From contig CM066302.1 in NCBI GenBank assembly GCA_033807695.1, positions 3,038,001-3,102,000 of the forward strand: DNA of 64,000 nucleotides, written 5' to 3'. Both the position numbers and the translations under genes were made by a program. Source of the DNA: Daedaleopsis sinensis. Its lineage: Eukaryota; Basidiomycota; Agaricomycetes; Polyporales; Polyporaceae. The notes under the pieces were generated by a model that saw only the letters and a program-made list of their open reading frames with translations, was not told the origin of the DNA and did no database searches. Below, piece by piece: positions 1-13,352 of the stretch (position 1 is the first letter of the stretch; each line of letters opens with the position of its first letter).

Positions 1-2148
1 TCTATCGCTAATCTCCGCTGCTTATTAGACGCAACAGAGTCCTATGTTGGTTAGACATCCATGACACTCTCTCCGCGACCCGCGGCTCGAGCTTGCAGCT
101 TGCAGCTTGAATAGTGAGGCCGCGCTTCCAGGTCCCAGGTACTGACTCTGGAGGGTCGCTTTCTATGCGCGTTGGGTGTCGGTGCCGGGTTTGCAGACTT
201 TCTCTTCTTTTCTCCTTTGGTGTCTGTTGTTCTAATGGGATCGCATTCGGGCTCTTATCTGTCGTGTACGTGCGCTGTCAGGCAAATGTGGAGTTCTGGA
301 ACTTCTGGTGAGTGCAGCGGCAATATGTATGTCGTCTTCGCCCATCGCTAATTCGTGGTAATAGTGCACTGGTAGTCCTCGAATGCCTGATATGCCTTAA
401 GGCATCTTAGTAGCCGCTTTATCCAGATCGCAGCGGCCGATGAGGTACCGCGGACTTGACCGATGATGCTGAGAATGTAGAGCTCAGCTTGGGTTCTGAG
501 CGATACACAAGGTTTTGGTTACGGTTATGGTTACGGGGGCGTTACTGACTCGGAAGAAGACTGCGGGCGTGCTTCTCAAAACGCCCTGTAGGGAACAGTG
601 CCAGTGGGTATGTGATGTTCCTGCCGTCTCGCCGTCTCGTGCCCGCGCAATGCTGACGGTTATGATTCAGCTTATTCAGGTGTCAGACGTACATGCGAAC
701 TTATAAGGAATAAGGAAGTCGTTGGCAGCTCTCCCGCGATGAGCAGGTGTCATCTGTCAGCACTTCAGTGTGAACGATGGCTTTCTCGAAAGGGCAAGGA
801 ATACGAACAATACGTATGCGTGCGTCAATCCGAAGAGCGAGGACGCTCTCAGCATGCGTCGGAGCGGGTTCTGAGAGAGAAGTATAGGACCTTGTTCCAC
901 TTTCGGAATGCGATACGAAGGCTGACTACTGGACGCAGGTCGGAAGCATGCGTATGGTTCTCCACTTCCTCCGGCCGCACTTGCTCCCATTTCACGGCTG
1001 CTTTCTGATCTATGGCGGGAGGAGGGAAGCCCGCGAACACCAGGACGCTTGCCCTCAATGTGAATATGTCCGTGCAGGCGAATGTTGGATCCGTGCCGTG
1101 CAGCAAATGGCGCGTTTGTCCATTCAAGACCTGAATCTATCGACCTCTGATTTTTTCCCAGCATTGTTTGGAGAACCTCATTGCCCGGGTCCGTCCTCCG
1201 GACAGACCTTCTCCCGTTGACGTGGACATCGGAGAGCACGAACGTCTCGTGCCTGGATGGCGCACTCAGCAATCAATTCATGTATCTGTATGTGCTTCCT
1301 CAGGGAGAGCACTAAGCAGTCAGAAGGTTCGCTGTCCCCTGTCTCCTCGATGCTTCGGCTTGGTAGACAGAAGTGGTTCATTGAGTTTTGTCTATATGCA
1401 GCATAATGCCTTTGGCTCACTTGCCCTTTGGCACACATGCGCAATCGCCGGGATGTTCGGAGATGGCCAGTTCGATCCAAGCAGTCAAGTAAGTACCTAC
1501 TACGGTGAGCTCAATGATGGCCCGGCGGCGACCAGTCCATTCGAGCGACCGTTCGTATTACACCAATGAGGTAGATGTATGCGTTTTGCAGACCTGCCGT
1601 GTATCTGTAATACTGAGAGCCAAACACACCCCAAAGCTTACATACCATCACAGGAGAAGGTAGGAGGCCGATCAATCTCACGCGTCCGAGCGTCTACACT
1701 TTCCTCCCGAACCACCATGATCTTCGCCACCATCTCGCACTCGCTGCCGCCAGTAGACCTTCAAGAGCTGTGCTCATATGGCGTCGTGCTCTTACATCTG
1801 CTTACTAAGGTTTTAGAAAAGAGTATCCTGTTACTGCCAGTTGATGCGCTCAAGGACTCGGAGCTCGAGTCGGAACAGGCTTCTGACTGGAGCACATACA
1901 TCGCTCACAAATATCTGATACACAAGTCGAAGGCAGCGGAAATGCATCCGTCTTCTCACCCGAATGGCGCACAAAGAACTCAACGAACTGGGGGCAATGG
2001 GTGTATGCGTATGATTTTGAGAGGCCTCGAACGCGTCTCTCGCGTCTAGGACGTCGGCAGGCGGACTGATAAATACAGCTCGCAACGGGCCCGCGGTTCG
2101 TTCGTTGACGACCGCTCCCTCACTCCCTCTTTTTCTTAGCGACTGAGC
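1..2148. other. No recognisable gene; upstream region of the first S41 protease
   Basis: Open frames here are short, overlap on both strands, and show no family motif or coherent splice structure. A TATA-like GATAAATA lies at 2068-2075, about 75 bp before the ATG of the protease gene, and could be its core promoter. The rest may be intergenic or a decayed gene that I cannot identify. Confidence 0.5.
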
Positions 2149-5100
2149 ATGTCCCGACTTTTTAATCTTGCTGCACTCCTCGGCTGCCTTGCGAAGATCA
2201 CGGCCGCTGCTCCGTCTTCCGCTGCTCAGGATCCCTGTGCAGCAATCGCGGGCAAGCAGTTCGTGCCGCCGGCTCAAGCGTTGGCATGCCTCAAGTCGTT
2301 CCCGTTCAGCGAGACCCTGCGCCAGAACGTCCTCACCGTCGTCTCACGCGTTTTCGACTTCTACACGTTCGAGTATTACTATCTCGACTCGCCGGCACCG
2401 TTCCAAGAGTCCACGGTGGACATCCGTGCCGAGATTGCTAGAATCAACGCAACATATTATGCGGTAAGTGCACGACCTTGCTTGCCTGTGCAACGATCCT
2501 GACGACAGTTGTAGACCGACTATGATTTCAATCATGACCTGTACCAGTTCACCGCTCGCCTGAACGATGGCCATACGCGTAAGTCTTGAGTTGCAAATCT
2601 TGCTAACTCATTAGGCCTGTTCTTTTACCGCAGTGCGAGCTCTACTGACACAATCTGCATTAGGATGGTTGCCGACCTGTTATAGATCGTTCCCAAACTT
2701 CCTTCCTGCGCCCGTAGTCACGCTCGAAGTCAACGGCACCGAGAACGTCTTCGTCGCTCCGGACCTTGTTGACCTTATCCATCTCCTCGGGGATCAGTAC
2801 ACGTCCTACTTCGACTCCATCGGGTTCGACTGGGAGCGTCTCGCTGGGGCGCGTGTCCTCGAGATCGGAGGCATGGACGCCTACGCATATGCGGATCTGA
2901 TAGCTTCCAGCAACTCCAGCAACTACCTGGACCATGGCGTCCGCGTGAACAGCGTGTTCAGCGGCTACAAGTACGCCGATACGTGGATGCAGAAGTTCGG
3001 GGACATAGCGAACCCGGCGTTGCCTGAATTGGAGACGCTCACAATGAAGCTGATTCCTGTCAACGGTCCGGAGGCAGAGACGGTGACAATACCGTTCCTG
3101 GCGAGCTACACGGGTCAGCCATTCACAAACAAGGAGACTTTGTGAGTGATTGTGATTTCATCAGAGTTCCGATTCATGCAGCTGATTGTGCGTGTTCCGT
3201 TAGTTGGGATGCCAATTGCGCTGCGAACGCCGACACGAACGGGGTTGACCTAAAGCTTACTTTAAGCTCGTTCTCAAAGAAGCCCCAACGCATGCTCGCT
3301 AAGGGTGACGTAGTCGATAACTCAATGAAGAGCGCTGTAGGACTTCCTTCCCAATTTGAGCCGAGGGCGGAGACAGTTGGGGGCAACGATGCTGTGCAGT
3401 CATACATCCTTCCAGACAAGAAGACTGGTGTGGTATGCACATCTCACTTGTCTGTTCCCCGAAAACGCCACTGAAAATTTATATCATAGCTTTTCGTGGG
3501 CTCATTCGCGCCCTTCGACTACGAGGGCTTCCAGACCGATATAGCGCGGATCATGGAGCGGTTTAAAGCTGCAGGGCTGACCCGCCTGATTGTCGATGTA
3601 ACGAACAACAACGGTGCGCGCGCACAATTATATCCACGTTTTTCGCACTAATATCGAGGCGGGCTTCAGGCGGCTACATTTGTCTTGGTCAGATTCTCCA
3701 CGCGTACCTCACCGGTACCAAAAGCCTTGGGGACTTCCAGAATCCGTAAGTGTGCGCACTGTGCTATGGCATCACATTTTGACCATTGGTTTGCACTCTC
3801 AAGAGGCTTCCAGTCCACCAACCGAGCCACCGCTCTAGCCCAGAAGATTGTCGCGTCGGACATCGCCCTCGGGGTCACAAGCGCGATTTCCTTCTACACC
3901 CCAGACAACTGTACGCGTCTGCCCTTGCCCGGCCAATTTTTAGCTGCTGCTGCTCACAGAAAGTTCCCCAGGGGCGTCACTCACCAACATGGAGCTCTCT
4001 GTTACTGACAACTACATGATACAGAACACGACAAGGAAGATCAATGGCAAGGTCTACAATGAATCCAAGCGCTTTGGGGTACGTTATCCAACCTTCAGAC
4101 AGATGACTGAGGCTCACTACGACCTCAGGATGTCTGCGAGATTGTCGTGGATCTGCCAGAAGAGCCTCTGTTCTCGCCCGAGTAAGCATGTTTTCTCACT
4201 TCATGTGGTATGCAACTAAACGACGCTCGTGCTCCAAGAAATATCGCGATAGGTCAGCTCATTTACTCTCGGGAGGCCTAGAGGCATTCCCGCTCACGAG
4301 TCTATACATCAAAGTTGGGAACGGATTATGCGCATCTACATGTGCGATGTTCGCCACTCTCATGTACGAGCGTCACAACACTACCATGGCTACGTTCGGC
4401 GGCAAGCCCGGTCACCCGATACAATACAAAGGTCCGTACGACCTTGACGAACATACATCAACGATTGAGGTTCTCGGACAGGGATGGCCGGAAATCAGGT
4501 CCTTGAATGGGTCAATATCGACACCGAGATCAAGATTGCTAACCTCAAGGATGTATGTTCTTGAGAGGATTGTAACTGCAAGGCTTCCACTGACCGTTGT
4601 ACACCTATATAGGATCCTTTAGCTCCTCCAGACCTGTAAGTAGGATGTCACAAAAGACGCAGATGTCACGCTAATTCGACCTATTAGCCTTGTGAACGCG
4701 GATTTCCGGTGAGCCGCTCGCCAACTATCAAATGTGGTTTGACACTGACTGCGACTGACAGTCATAACTGGCGCATTGGTAGGGGTGCTCATTCGTAGAC
4801 ACTCTTTTCAAACTGAGTAACGTCTACTTCTGACAGCGTACAGCTTCCTCGACGAGTCGACCCCGATTCGTGAGTTTCTTGCTGTCTTTCCTGTGACATG
4901 TCTGTCCTCAACCCGTTTCCTCAGAATATCGCTCTGAGCTTCCGCATTGTGGGTGATGATCGTCGCACATCCCGTGCACACCTACTGATCAGCGGCGCTG
5001 TCGTAGACCAATTCCCGTACACGATCGAGACGTACAACAACCCTCAAAACCTCTGGACGTTTGCGTGAGTGCCGCGGTGCCTGCCAGCCTTAGCGTTTTC

Positions 5101-5149
5101 TCACTAACCATGACACCGCAGAGCAGAGAAGTTGTTCACTGGCTCTTGA
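2149..5149 (+). CDS. Secreted S41-family (CPAF/UstP-like) serine protease, copy 1
   Basis: This is a multi-exon gene. Spliced exons include 2149-2463, 2515-2578, 2664-3141, 3204-3432, 3490-3613, 3670-3745, 3804-3910, 3973-4078 and 4129-4181, followed by several short ones ending in TGA at 5147-5149. The product starts with a signal peptide (MSRLFNLAALLGCLAKITAA) and then a Cys-containing N-terminal domain. It has LNDGHTR, the likely catalytic-His motif of CPAF-like S41 peptidases. A core strand reads VDVTNNNGGGY, like the family LRNNGGG. The segment NGLCASTCAMF is the likely Ser nucleophile loop. The frame is maintained through every junction, so the gene looks intact. The role is inferred: an extracellular endopeptidase, either degradative or, as in ustP-type clusters, acting on a peptide precursor. 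Its substrate is unknown. It is a tandem paralog of the next gene with the same intron positions. Confidence 0.85.
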
Positions 5150-6110
5150 CGAATCTTAAGAGGTGCCGAAGATGTAGGATAAGGTCCGCGCGGCGAGACG
5201 CAGATCGAAGGATCTGCGACTGGACTCACTGTGCAATGTTTGAGACTGATAGACCATTTTCGACAATTGCAAGCTTTTGCATGCACCACGGGGACTTCAG
5301 TACGCCCGCTATGGTCCGCTATGACCGTACATAGGTTTCTCGCGACATGAGTCGCGGAAGTTGACACTGTCCTCACACGCATACTAACTATAGCATGAGA
5401 GGTCGGACAGCGTGTTGGAAGCTACAGTACGGGCCTGAGGTGTCGTGACCTACAGGTCAACCTATTGGCGCCGTGCCGCAAGATAGCGCGCGGCTACTCT
5501 GCATCATCCCATCATCAAGCTTGACGCAGACGCCTTCTGCACACAACATCGACGCGCTCGGCCGTGCGTTAGATTCTAGTTGAGTTCTTGTCCTTGGGCA
5601 TTCTCGAAGGCATTGCATGTCCTGATTCCTGAATACCACAGAAAACGCCGGTCTTTGTCGTCGTACGTCTTATCGCTGAATGTCTCAAGTTTCCCCGTCC
5701 CCGCTAGTGCGCCATGGGAAAGGGCAACGAGCAGATGGAGTGCCACGAGAGAGATCTGTCCGTCGCGCGAGGTCGCGCGCCCATCAGCTCCGTCGCGTTC
5801 TCATCCCGCCTCGCATTCCACATGGACATATCACAGCCCAGGCGTTGCCCTTCTACATGACGGCATGGACCCATACATATCGGCCTATAAATTGCCATAA
5901 TGGCGTATCGGATACTATACATCAGCTAGTAAGGAGCGATTCCATTGGACTGGGACGGAGGTCGGACGTGGCCGCGTTGTGTTCTCGAAGAAGGTGTCCA
6001 AGCGATATAAATACCGGAGCGACGCCCACCCGCAAAGCCCGACCCTCCCTACAGTCGTATCTCTCTGTGGCTAGGTCGTGCGCGCACTCTTGCTGCGCTT
6101 CTCGGTCAGC
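5150..6110. other. Intergenic spacer between the two S41 protease paralogs
   Basis: I see no gene with coding character here. The right part holds the promoter of the downstream protease (TATA-like TATAAATA at 6006-6013). Another TATA-like CCTATAAAT lies near 5883. Confidence 0.5.
6006..6013 (+). promoter_or_regulatory. TATA box of S41 protease copy 2
   Basis: TATAAATA lies about 98 bp upstream of the chosen ATG (6111), which gives a 5' leader of about 65-70 nt. Confidence 0.5.
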
Positions 6111-9069
6111 ATGCGGCTTCTTTCTGGCACTCGTTTTGCGGCCCTCTCCGCTCTTTTCGCGCTTTCAGGTGTTACACTCGCGGCCCCCTCTGCTGATGCG
6201 GCTCAAGCAGACCCCTGCGCGACCATCGCGGGGAAGCCATTCGTGCCCCCGAAGGACGCCCTCGCGTGTTTGAAGTCATTCCCCTTCAACGAGACATTGC
6301 GCCAGAACGTCCTCACGGTCGTCTCGCGTGTCTTCAACTTCTACACGTTCGAGGACTACTATCTGAAATCGCCCCCGCCCTTCCAAGACTCGACCGTGAA
6401 CATTCGCGCAGAGCTTGCAAGGATCAACAGGACCCACTACGCGGTATGATGATTGTAGTCTCGATGCAGCTGCTCGATCTGACCAGGACCATAGACGGAC
6501 TATGATTTCAACCACGATCTTTACCTCTTTACCGCCCAACTGAATGACGGGCACACGCGTACGTTCATGTTACGGCTCATACGAACAAAGCACTAACCTT
6601 TCGCTCCGCCTTTCTTAGGTTGGTTCCCGTCCTGCTTCACCACGTTCCAGAACCTCCTTCCTGCGCCCGTCGTCACGCTGGAGGAGAACGGCAAGCAGAG
6701 CGTGTTCATCGCGCCTGACTCCGTCGAGTTCATCAGTCTCCTCGGCTCCAACTTCACGTCCTTCTTCGACCAGATCGGCTTCAACTGGAAGCGCCTTGCC
6801 GGCGCGCGCGTTCTCCAGATTCAGGGCTTGGACGCGTACGACTACGCGAGCTTCATCTCGGAGACGCAGTCTAGCAACTACCTCGACCACGGTGTGCGTG
6901 TGAACAGCGTTTTCAGTAGCTATCGCATCTCCGGCGCCGACTTCTCGCAGCGTTTCGGCGATATCGCGGGACCCGCGTTCCCCGACCTGGAGTCTCTCAC
7001 GGTGAAGCTGATCCCTGTGAACTCGACCAAGGCAGAGACCGTCAAGATTCCGTTCCTAGCAAACTACCTTGGGGGAGCCTTCACCGACAAGCAGAGTTTG
7101 TGAGTGTCGGTGTCCAGTCGTGTGCCTAACGGCAGTCTACGTGACTGACATATGAGACAGCTGGGCGGCGAACTGCGCCGTCAAGGACTCGACGAATGGC
7201 GTTGACTTCAAGAATGGGGCGCAGCTGGCAAAATTGACTACAACTAAGAAGATGAAGTTGGCGAAGGCTGACATCATTGACGGAGCCCGGAGACAACAGG
7301 CCATCGGTCTTCCCGACCCTTTCAAGCCCACGCTGCCTACGGTGAACGGAAGCGACGATGTGCTCAAGTCGTACATCTTGCCGGACGGAAAGACCGGCGT
7401 GGTGCGTCAAGTCCAGCATGAGCTTGAAAGAATGGAGAGCATTGATCACGCAACCTCATAGATATTCGTTGGCTCGTTCGAGCCAAGCGACTTCTTCCAG
7501 TTCCAGACCGATGTCGCTGCCACAGTGGCGGAGTTCCAGAAGGCTGGCTTGACACAACTCATCCTGGACCTCACGAACAATGGTGGTGGCTTCGTCTGTC
7601 TCGGCCACTTCCTCCACGTGTTCCTTACTGGCAGTAAGAGCCTTACTGGCTTCACTAACCCGTGAGTCTCCAGAGGACTTGTCTGCAGCAGGATTGTCAC
7701 ATTGACGATATTCTCATTGTACAGAGGCTTCCAATCTACCAATCGTGCCAATCCTCTTGCTCAGAAGATCGTCACATCGGACATAGCTCTTGGGCTCACT
7801 GCTGAGACGGCTTTCTACGCCCCCGACAACTGTCAGTCTCGCGCCGACACCTACTTGCCGCTTCCACTGACGCTTGCGCGTGATAGTTGTGTTCCTGAAT
7901 AACACCCAGATCCCCGCGACGTTCAATTACATAGACCCCGGCACGTCGAGAACCATCAACGGACAGAAGTTCACGGAATCTCTGCGCGTTGGGGTGCGTC
8001 TCCTTTGTGGCCGCCGCCAAACCTCCGATCAGACCTGACATGACATCAGGACACCTGCCCGTCATCGTTCGTCGTCGACATCCCCGAGGAGCCCTTCTTC
8101 GCCCCTGAGTGCGTCGTGTTTGACTGCTATGACTTTGTGCATCCTGACTCATGCTCGCGGTCACTGACAGGAAGATCGCTATTGGTAAGACTGCGACGTT
8201 CATCGACGGCAACGTCTCGAGAATTGACCCACGCTGGTATTCCAGTCGGGAACGGGAACTGCGCGTCGACGTGTGCCATGTTCAGCACGCTCATGAAGGA
8301 ACGCCACAACACCAAGGTCGCAATCTTCGGCGGCAGGCCGGGATTGCAAATGCAGTACAAGGGCATGTCTCTTCTCCCTCTTATGATTCTAAACGCTGAA
8401 TGCCGGTACAGGTATGGCTGGCAACCAGGTCTTGGAGTGGTTCGACATCGACTCCGAGATCAAGACTGCGAACTTGAAGGATGTATGTGCGCCCGATGTA
8501 TTCTTAAATAGACCACCCTGACCATTCCGCTCGCAGGATCCCTTAGCTCCTCCTGATCTGTGAGATGACTCTTGCCGCTACTGCTGGAATGTCGCTGACC
8601 ACGTCGTTCGTCAGTCTCATCGATGGAGACTTCCGGTAAGCATATGAGTATATCACTGAGAGCCTCTGGCTAACCGTCTCATACAGCCACAACTGGCGTA
8701 TTGGTAAGACTTAGATCGATACCGGCGCGAAGTAGTGAATATACTCACCCTTACGTCTCCACAGCTTACAGCTTCCTCGACGAGACTACTCCCATCGGTG
8801 AGCTCACTCTGCGTATGATATGCTCCACGTTGTTGACGACTGTGATAGAGTACAAGTCGGAGCTTCCGGACTGTGAGTAATCTCCTGGGTTCGTCGCGTA
8901 ACTTCGAGGATGATCTAACCGCACTTCAACGGCTCAGTCCGCTTCGCATATACCATCGACACGTACAACAACCCGCAGAACCTGTGGACCTTTGCGTGAG
9001 TAGGAACCTCGACCGGGCTATCACAGATACTGACAACGGTGATACAGAGCGGGGAAGCTGTTCTCTTAA
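6111..9069 (+). CDS. Secreted S41-family (CPAF/UstP-like) serine protease, copy 2
   Basis: This is a close paralog of the preceding gene and shares its exon-intron pattern. The ATG at 6111 gives a signal peptide ending near GVTLAAPS and aligns with copy 1; the longer frame upstream has no ATG. Motifs present are LNDGHTR, DLTNNGGGFVCLG and NGNCASTCAMFS. The last exon starts at 9048 and ends in TAA at 9067-9069. Near 8362 an intron appears to use a GC donor (AAGG|GCATGT) where copy 1 has GT. The gene looks intact. The presumed role is an extracellular serine endopeptidase. The pair probably arose by tandem duplication. A regulatory role for the paired arrangement cannot be read from the sequence. 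Confidence 0.85.
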
Positions 9070-9585
9070 GCGACAGTATGGTGACTGTGCCCGGTGGCAT
9101 TCACGTCGGCGGATGAATTGGCTGTTATCTATATTGCAAGGAAAATCAGTGTCAGTGGCGAAGTCGACGTCGACTCAATGACCGATCGTGATAGGACTCT
9201 TCTATCTCCGGCGATGTTACCACGCCCACTGGCTGAGGGGGGTCGTGGGATGCGTCGACTTGTGCAAGTTGCCACAGGTCGCCGTTTGTATCAGAATGGA
9301 CCTCTGCAATTGCAAATGCTTCATTTCAACGGCTCGGCGTTATATAGCCTCGCTTCTTCGAGCAGTGAATGATTACCAATGGGTCGAGGTACGCCGGAGC
9401 GGTGCTTACTGATATATACACATGTATGGCGCCGAGGCGGTTCCTCTTCTTAACTGCTGTTCGGAGTGAATGCTTCCGGACAGCAAGCACTATATTCGCC
9501 GCGGCTGGGCCCTCGATCCTGCTCATAAATCACCGTCAACATTAGGCACTCCCCGTCAGAACTGCAGCTCGTCACCTACCCTCCC
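9070..9585. other. Intergenic region upstream of the F-box gene
   Basis: No gene is apparent. A TATA-like motif (TTATATAG) lies near 9340, about 240 bp before the next ATG. Confidence 0.45.
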
Positions 9586-11415
9586 ATGCACATCCTCGAA
9601 CTCTGCGACAACGTTCTCCGGCAGATATGCCACTATCTGTCGGGAAGCGACGCCCTGAACCTCTCCCTCTCATCGAGAGACTTTTACAGTCTGGCTATCC
9701 ATCGGGTTGCCGTCGTGGTCGCCATCTCGAGCAGAAGCATGCTCCGCCGGCTTCATCAGTCCCTCATATGCAACTTGAACACCCCATCTCGTGCCGAAGA
9801 CATACAAAGCTTGACAATACACCCCATTCGTATTGCTGCACGACGCGAGAGCTTGTCAACATCCTCCAGCGACGGTGATCGGGATGAGGAGGTCCTACCT
9901 CCTCACAAGGTCGTAACGATGCTCATTGACCTCTTCCGGAGCACGCACAATCTTCGTAGGCTGACACTCGATTCTGTCCACACTCTCTTGTTTCGCGACG
10001 CCCGGCTTGGTGCCGCACTGGCATCCCTTCCCCGCCTCAGCTACGCCCATCTCGACTTGGTGTCGGACAAAGTGCTGAAGGCCGTTGGGAAGACGAATTG
10101 GGATCTACGCGTCCTCGCTCTCCACTCCTTAACGTACTTCCGTTACGTCGACTCGTACCCGGACCACGACATGACGTATTCGATCCTACTCGACACGATC
10201 TCCAAGTTCCCACACTTACACACCTTGAAGATCAGCAGATTCCGTGGTGGATACGTAAGAGATCTTGGGAGGCATGACACACTACCACACTTACCTACTT
10301 GCACCTTCCCGGCTCTTCGTCGCCTGTTCATCTGGAACTCGGAGCGCCTGGCCACGCTCGACCTCATTGACCGATGTCCCAACCTCGAGCTGCTGGACGT
10401 AGAGCTCAACGAAACCGACAGCGAAGAGATCACGTCCCGATCCCTGACATCCTGGCCAACCATTCGGTCTCTCAGGTCGTCAGCCCCAGGGCCTCTACAC
10501 AACGTGGGCTGTGATCGCCACGTCATCGAGCTCAACACAGCCGAGCACTTCCGAATTACATCCAGAGTTTCTGTTCTCGACCCTGCTGGAAAGGATAAGA
10601 TAGTGGTGTCCAACCTTGTATGTTTGCTGCGGAAGGTTTCGCCTAGGTGGCTCCAGATGTGGGTTGTAGTCGGCTCTACCCCCATGACCTTCTGGAACGA
10701 GGTCCCAGCGGTCGCGCCGCGCCTGCGATACCTCGACTTGAAGGTATCCATGGCACAGCTGAGGAAGATTTACGCGAATTGGCTGGTGCGTACTTGATTC
10801 CCTCGTCAAACGTTCGAGCCACGAGACTAATGCAGACGCACTTGGCTATTGTAGGAGAACATCCCTGACGCGCTCCGTTCGCTGCCTCTGGAGTACCTCC
10901 GCCTGCATCTTCTACCCATGCCTCCGAGACAAGAGCTCTGGGATGACGAGCATTACCGGCTCATTCGCGACAGCGAGGACAGGGTCGTCTTCGGCGCCAC
11001 CAAGGACGAGGCGCGCGAGCTGTACGACGCAGCGATTGCGACGGCAGCAACACTGCCGGGGAGATGTGCGCGTGCCATCCCGACGCTGAGGTACTTCGTG
11101 CTATCAGCCGAGGGCCCGCAGTGGAAGACCCTCGAAGATATGAAGGAAGGTGGAGTAGGGGAGAAGGGGGAGGTCGAAGACATGAAGGATGAGATGAACT
11201 GGTATGCCCCGTTCGAGCAAGATAGGTGGCACTGCGAAGATCTGGCGTCGTGGACATCGTGGCGGGTAGAGCGAGGGCAGAATTTGTGCCGATTGCAGCA
11301 CCTCACGGCCTCACAAGGAAAGCAGCTCCAGCGTTGGCTGGAGTGCATTCTTGATACCAGTCTGCCAAGGAGGACAGATAGTGAGCATTCGGGATTTTAC
11401 GATGGACTTACGTGA
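9586..11415 (+). CDS. F-box domain protein
   Basis: There are two exons, 9586-10785 and 10855-11415, joined in phase 0, giving about 586 aa. The N-terminus (LELCDNVLRQICHYLSGSDA) is a typical basidiomycete F-box, followed by a long alpha/beta-repeat-like body with leucine-rich segments. The second exon includes an acidic/Lys-rich stretch (EDMKEGGVGEKGEVEDMKDE). The expected role is substrate-recognition subunit of an SCF (Skp1-cullin-F-box) ubiquitin ligase; the substrate is unknown. Such genes are amplified in Agaricomycetes and sequence alone gives no specific function. Confidence 0.8.
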
Positions 11416-11899
11416 CATGTAATACTGCCGCCAGATCGTTCTAGCTCGCATCATTACCCTCCCTCGATGGGCTTTGTTGGGTTCGCCATTTTCGTGACAA
11501 CTTTCTAGCTGGCGTGTGAGTTGGCTTCAGTATCTCTAACTTAGTCAGTCGTGAGATGGGCAAATGAAATTATCAGAAGGATATATAGGAGCGTATGCGT
11601 TTACCTTCAATCATTATGGCTTCAAGTTCACTGAATTCAGGATGGTGGAGGGAGGAAGGAGGAGTTGGTGCATCTTAGGCGCCCAATGGCATTGTAATAA
11701 ATAATATTATGCGATGAATGGTAGACGCTCGATGAGCTGTTGAGTTGAGTCACGAAAGTTGCCGTCATTCTTCCGTCTGACGATCAACCACCCGGCCGCG
11801 CCGGGTCCCAAACTCTGCGAAGTTGATAGAGTGACCTATAGGCATCATGTACGCCGGAACGTCTCTATAGCATCCTATCGACCTACTAATTGATAATCT
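11416..11899. other. Intergenic region
   Basis: No gene recognised. It must contain the start exon of the next gene, because the next open segment lacks an ATG, but I could not place it. Confidence 0.4.
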
Positions 11900-13352
11900 G
11901 TGTATGTGGCAAGGAAACGGAAACGCGGCGCCCGGGACGTCAGTGAGGACTCTGAGGTTACTACTGCTGACCGAAGCGGACGAACCCAAAATACCTCAGG
12001 CGAATGCCGACTAGGACGACGTGCAGTGAAGCACATTCGGTCAGGCTCTCAAGGTTGCGACTCTCTGTCTGACGATGAGCCCTGTCCCGGGTCGCATTCG
12101 CCGTCGGATTCTGCATCAATATCCGACCTTTCAGAGCTTTTGAACCTTCGTCAACTCGACACACGCGATGCTGTCTCCTCACGGTTTAGCGATATTGCAG
12201 ACAAGCTACTACATCACTATCGCGTTGAGATCAGCAATTCCACCTGCAAAGAACAACTGGATATCTTAGAGATCGAGTTTTACCTTTACAAAACAGGCTG
12301 TCATGAGGATCCCTACACTCATGCTAGCTCTGAGCAGAGTCAGGCCGGGCGATGGTACGTTCTATCCCCCCCGCTTCGACTCGTCCGTTCTCAGTCTCTC
12401 TGAAGACTTGAACGCGTTGCTCAGGTACTTCCACCGCGCCGGATCCTCGCGTCCAGGCAATCACAACGCGCAGGTTTCTTCAACGGCCGGATACCGCGGA
12501 GGGTCACGCAAAGGGCTCGACCTCACCATCGGGCAACTCGCACCGCCCGTCACTTCCAAGTACTTTCCTTTGCCTTCGAGCGCACATGACACTGCCTCTG
12601 GCAGTGACGAAATGCTCCGTGGGGGAATCCTCCTTCGCTCCGTCCGTCGTATCAGCGATGCGAAGATCATCTCTGGACCTTCGCTCCTCGTCGACGAGAT
12701 ACTCCGTCTGAGCGGCGCTTCGACAATCACGGAGCTCGTCTCGGACCGCTGGAATGGCGATATATCTGCCTTCGCGCCCTCGACTCCTGGCACACACGCA
12801 GCTCCGACAGTTCCGTCGCCAAATCATTCTACGATGTACCTTGTCCGCTCCGAGTCCTTAAACACAGCGATAAAGATTGCCAACTCGAGGGACAGCACAC
12901 TACGCATATTCAGCTCTCCGCGCATTGGCCTCGACCTCTCGCACTCCTCTATTCCCAATCCGTCCTCGTCCTCTTCTCTCACGTCCATCATCTCACATCC
13001 CCGTATAACCTACATAGCGGCACCATACCGCTACTTCATCTACCCGCACCTTCTCACCACCAAGGGGCGTGCGCATACATTTGTAGGAGTCTGTGACTCT
13101 GTTGTCGCTAGCGGTGGCCTCAGGACGGATGCCGAGCTCGTCCAAGAGATCATTCGCCTTACGGGCGTTCAAAGCGCAAGCAAGTACCTCGCGGCGCTGC
13201 ACAATAGGTCCACCGCGGGGAAAGCGATACGGGAAGAAAATCTGGTCTGCGTCGAGCTGAAGAAATGGCTTGGGCCGAAGGGCAAGAAAGTGTCGTCATC
13301 GGCGACGGAGTGGCTAACCATGATTGGGACGTTGCGGAGACTGCAAGGCTAA
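11900..13352 (+). CDS. Alkylpurine-DNA-glycosylase-like (MPG/Aag fold) protein, start unresolved
   Basis: Two exons, 11900-12354 and 12425-13352, join through a 70-bp GT-AG intron inside the codon for W in the string GRWYFHRAG. The open frame upstream ends at a stop at 11894-11896 and contains no ATG, so a 5' exon or acceptor is missing from this model. The N-terminal part is Ser/Asp-rich with basic stretches (KRKRG, RLGRR), probably disordered and nuclear. The main domain runs LEIEFYLYKTG, YRGGSRKGLDLTIG, GGILLRSVR, SGPSLLVDEIL, SSPRIGLDLS and PYRYFIYPH. That order resembles the 3-methyladenine DNA glycosylase (MPG) fold: GxCVLLRA, a GP..L segment, and a strand RKPLRFYxxGxPxVS. Base-excision repair is therefore possible. 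The canonical catalytic Glu context is not clear, so activity is uncertain. Confidence 0.55.

Noticed and set aside
1..2148. Frames of 100-170 codons such as 757-1272 (minus) and 1579-2049 (plus)
   Set aside because: No family motifs, mutually overlapping, and no consistent splice sites.
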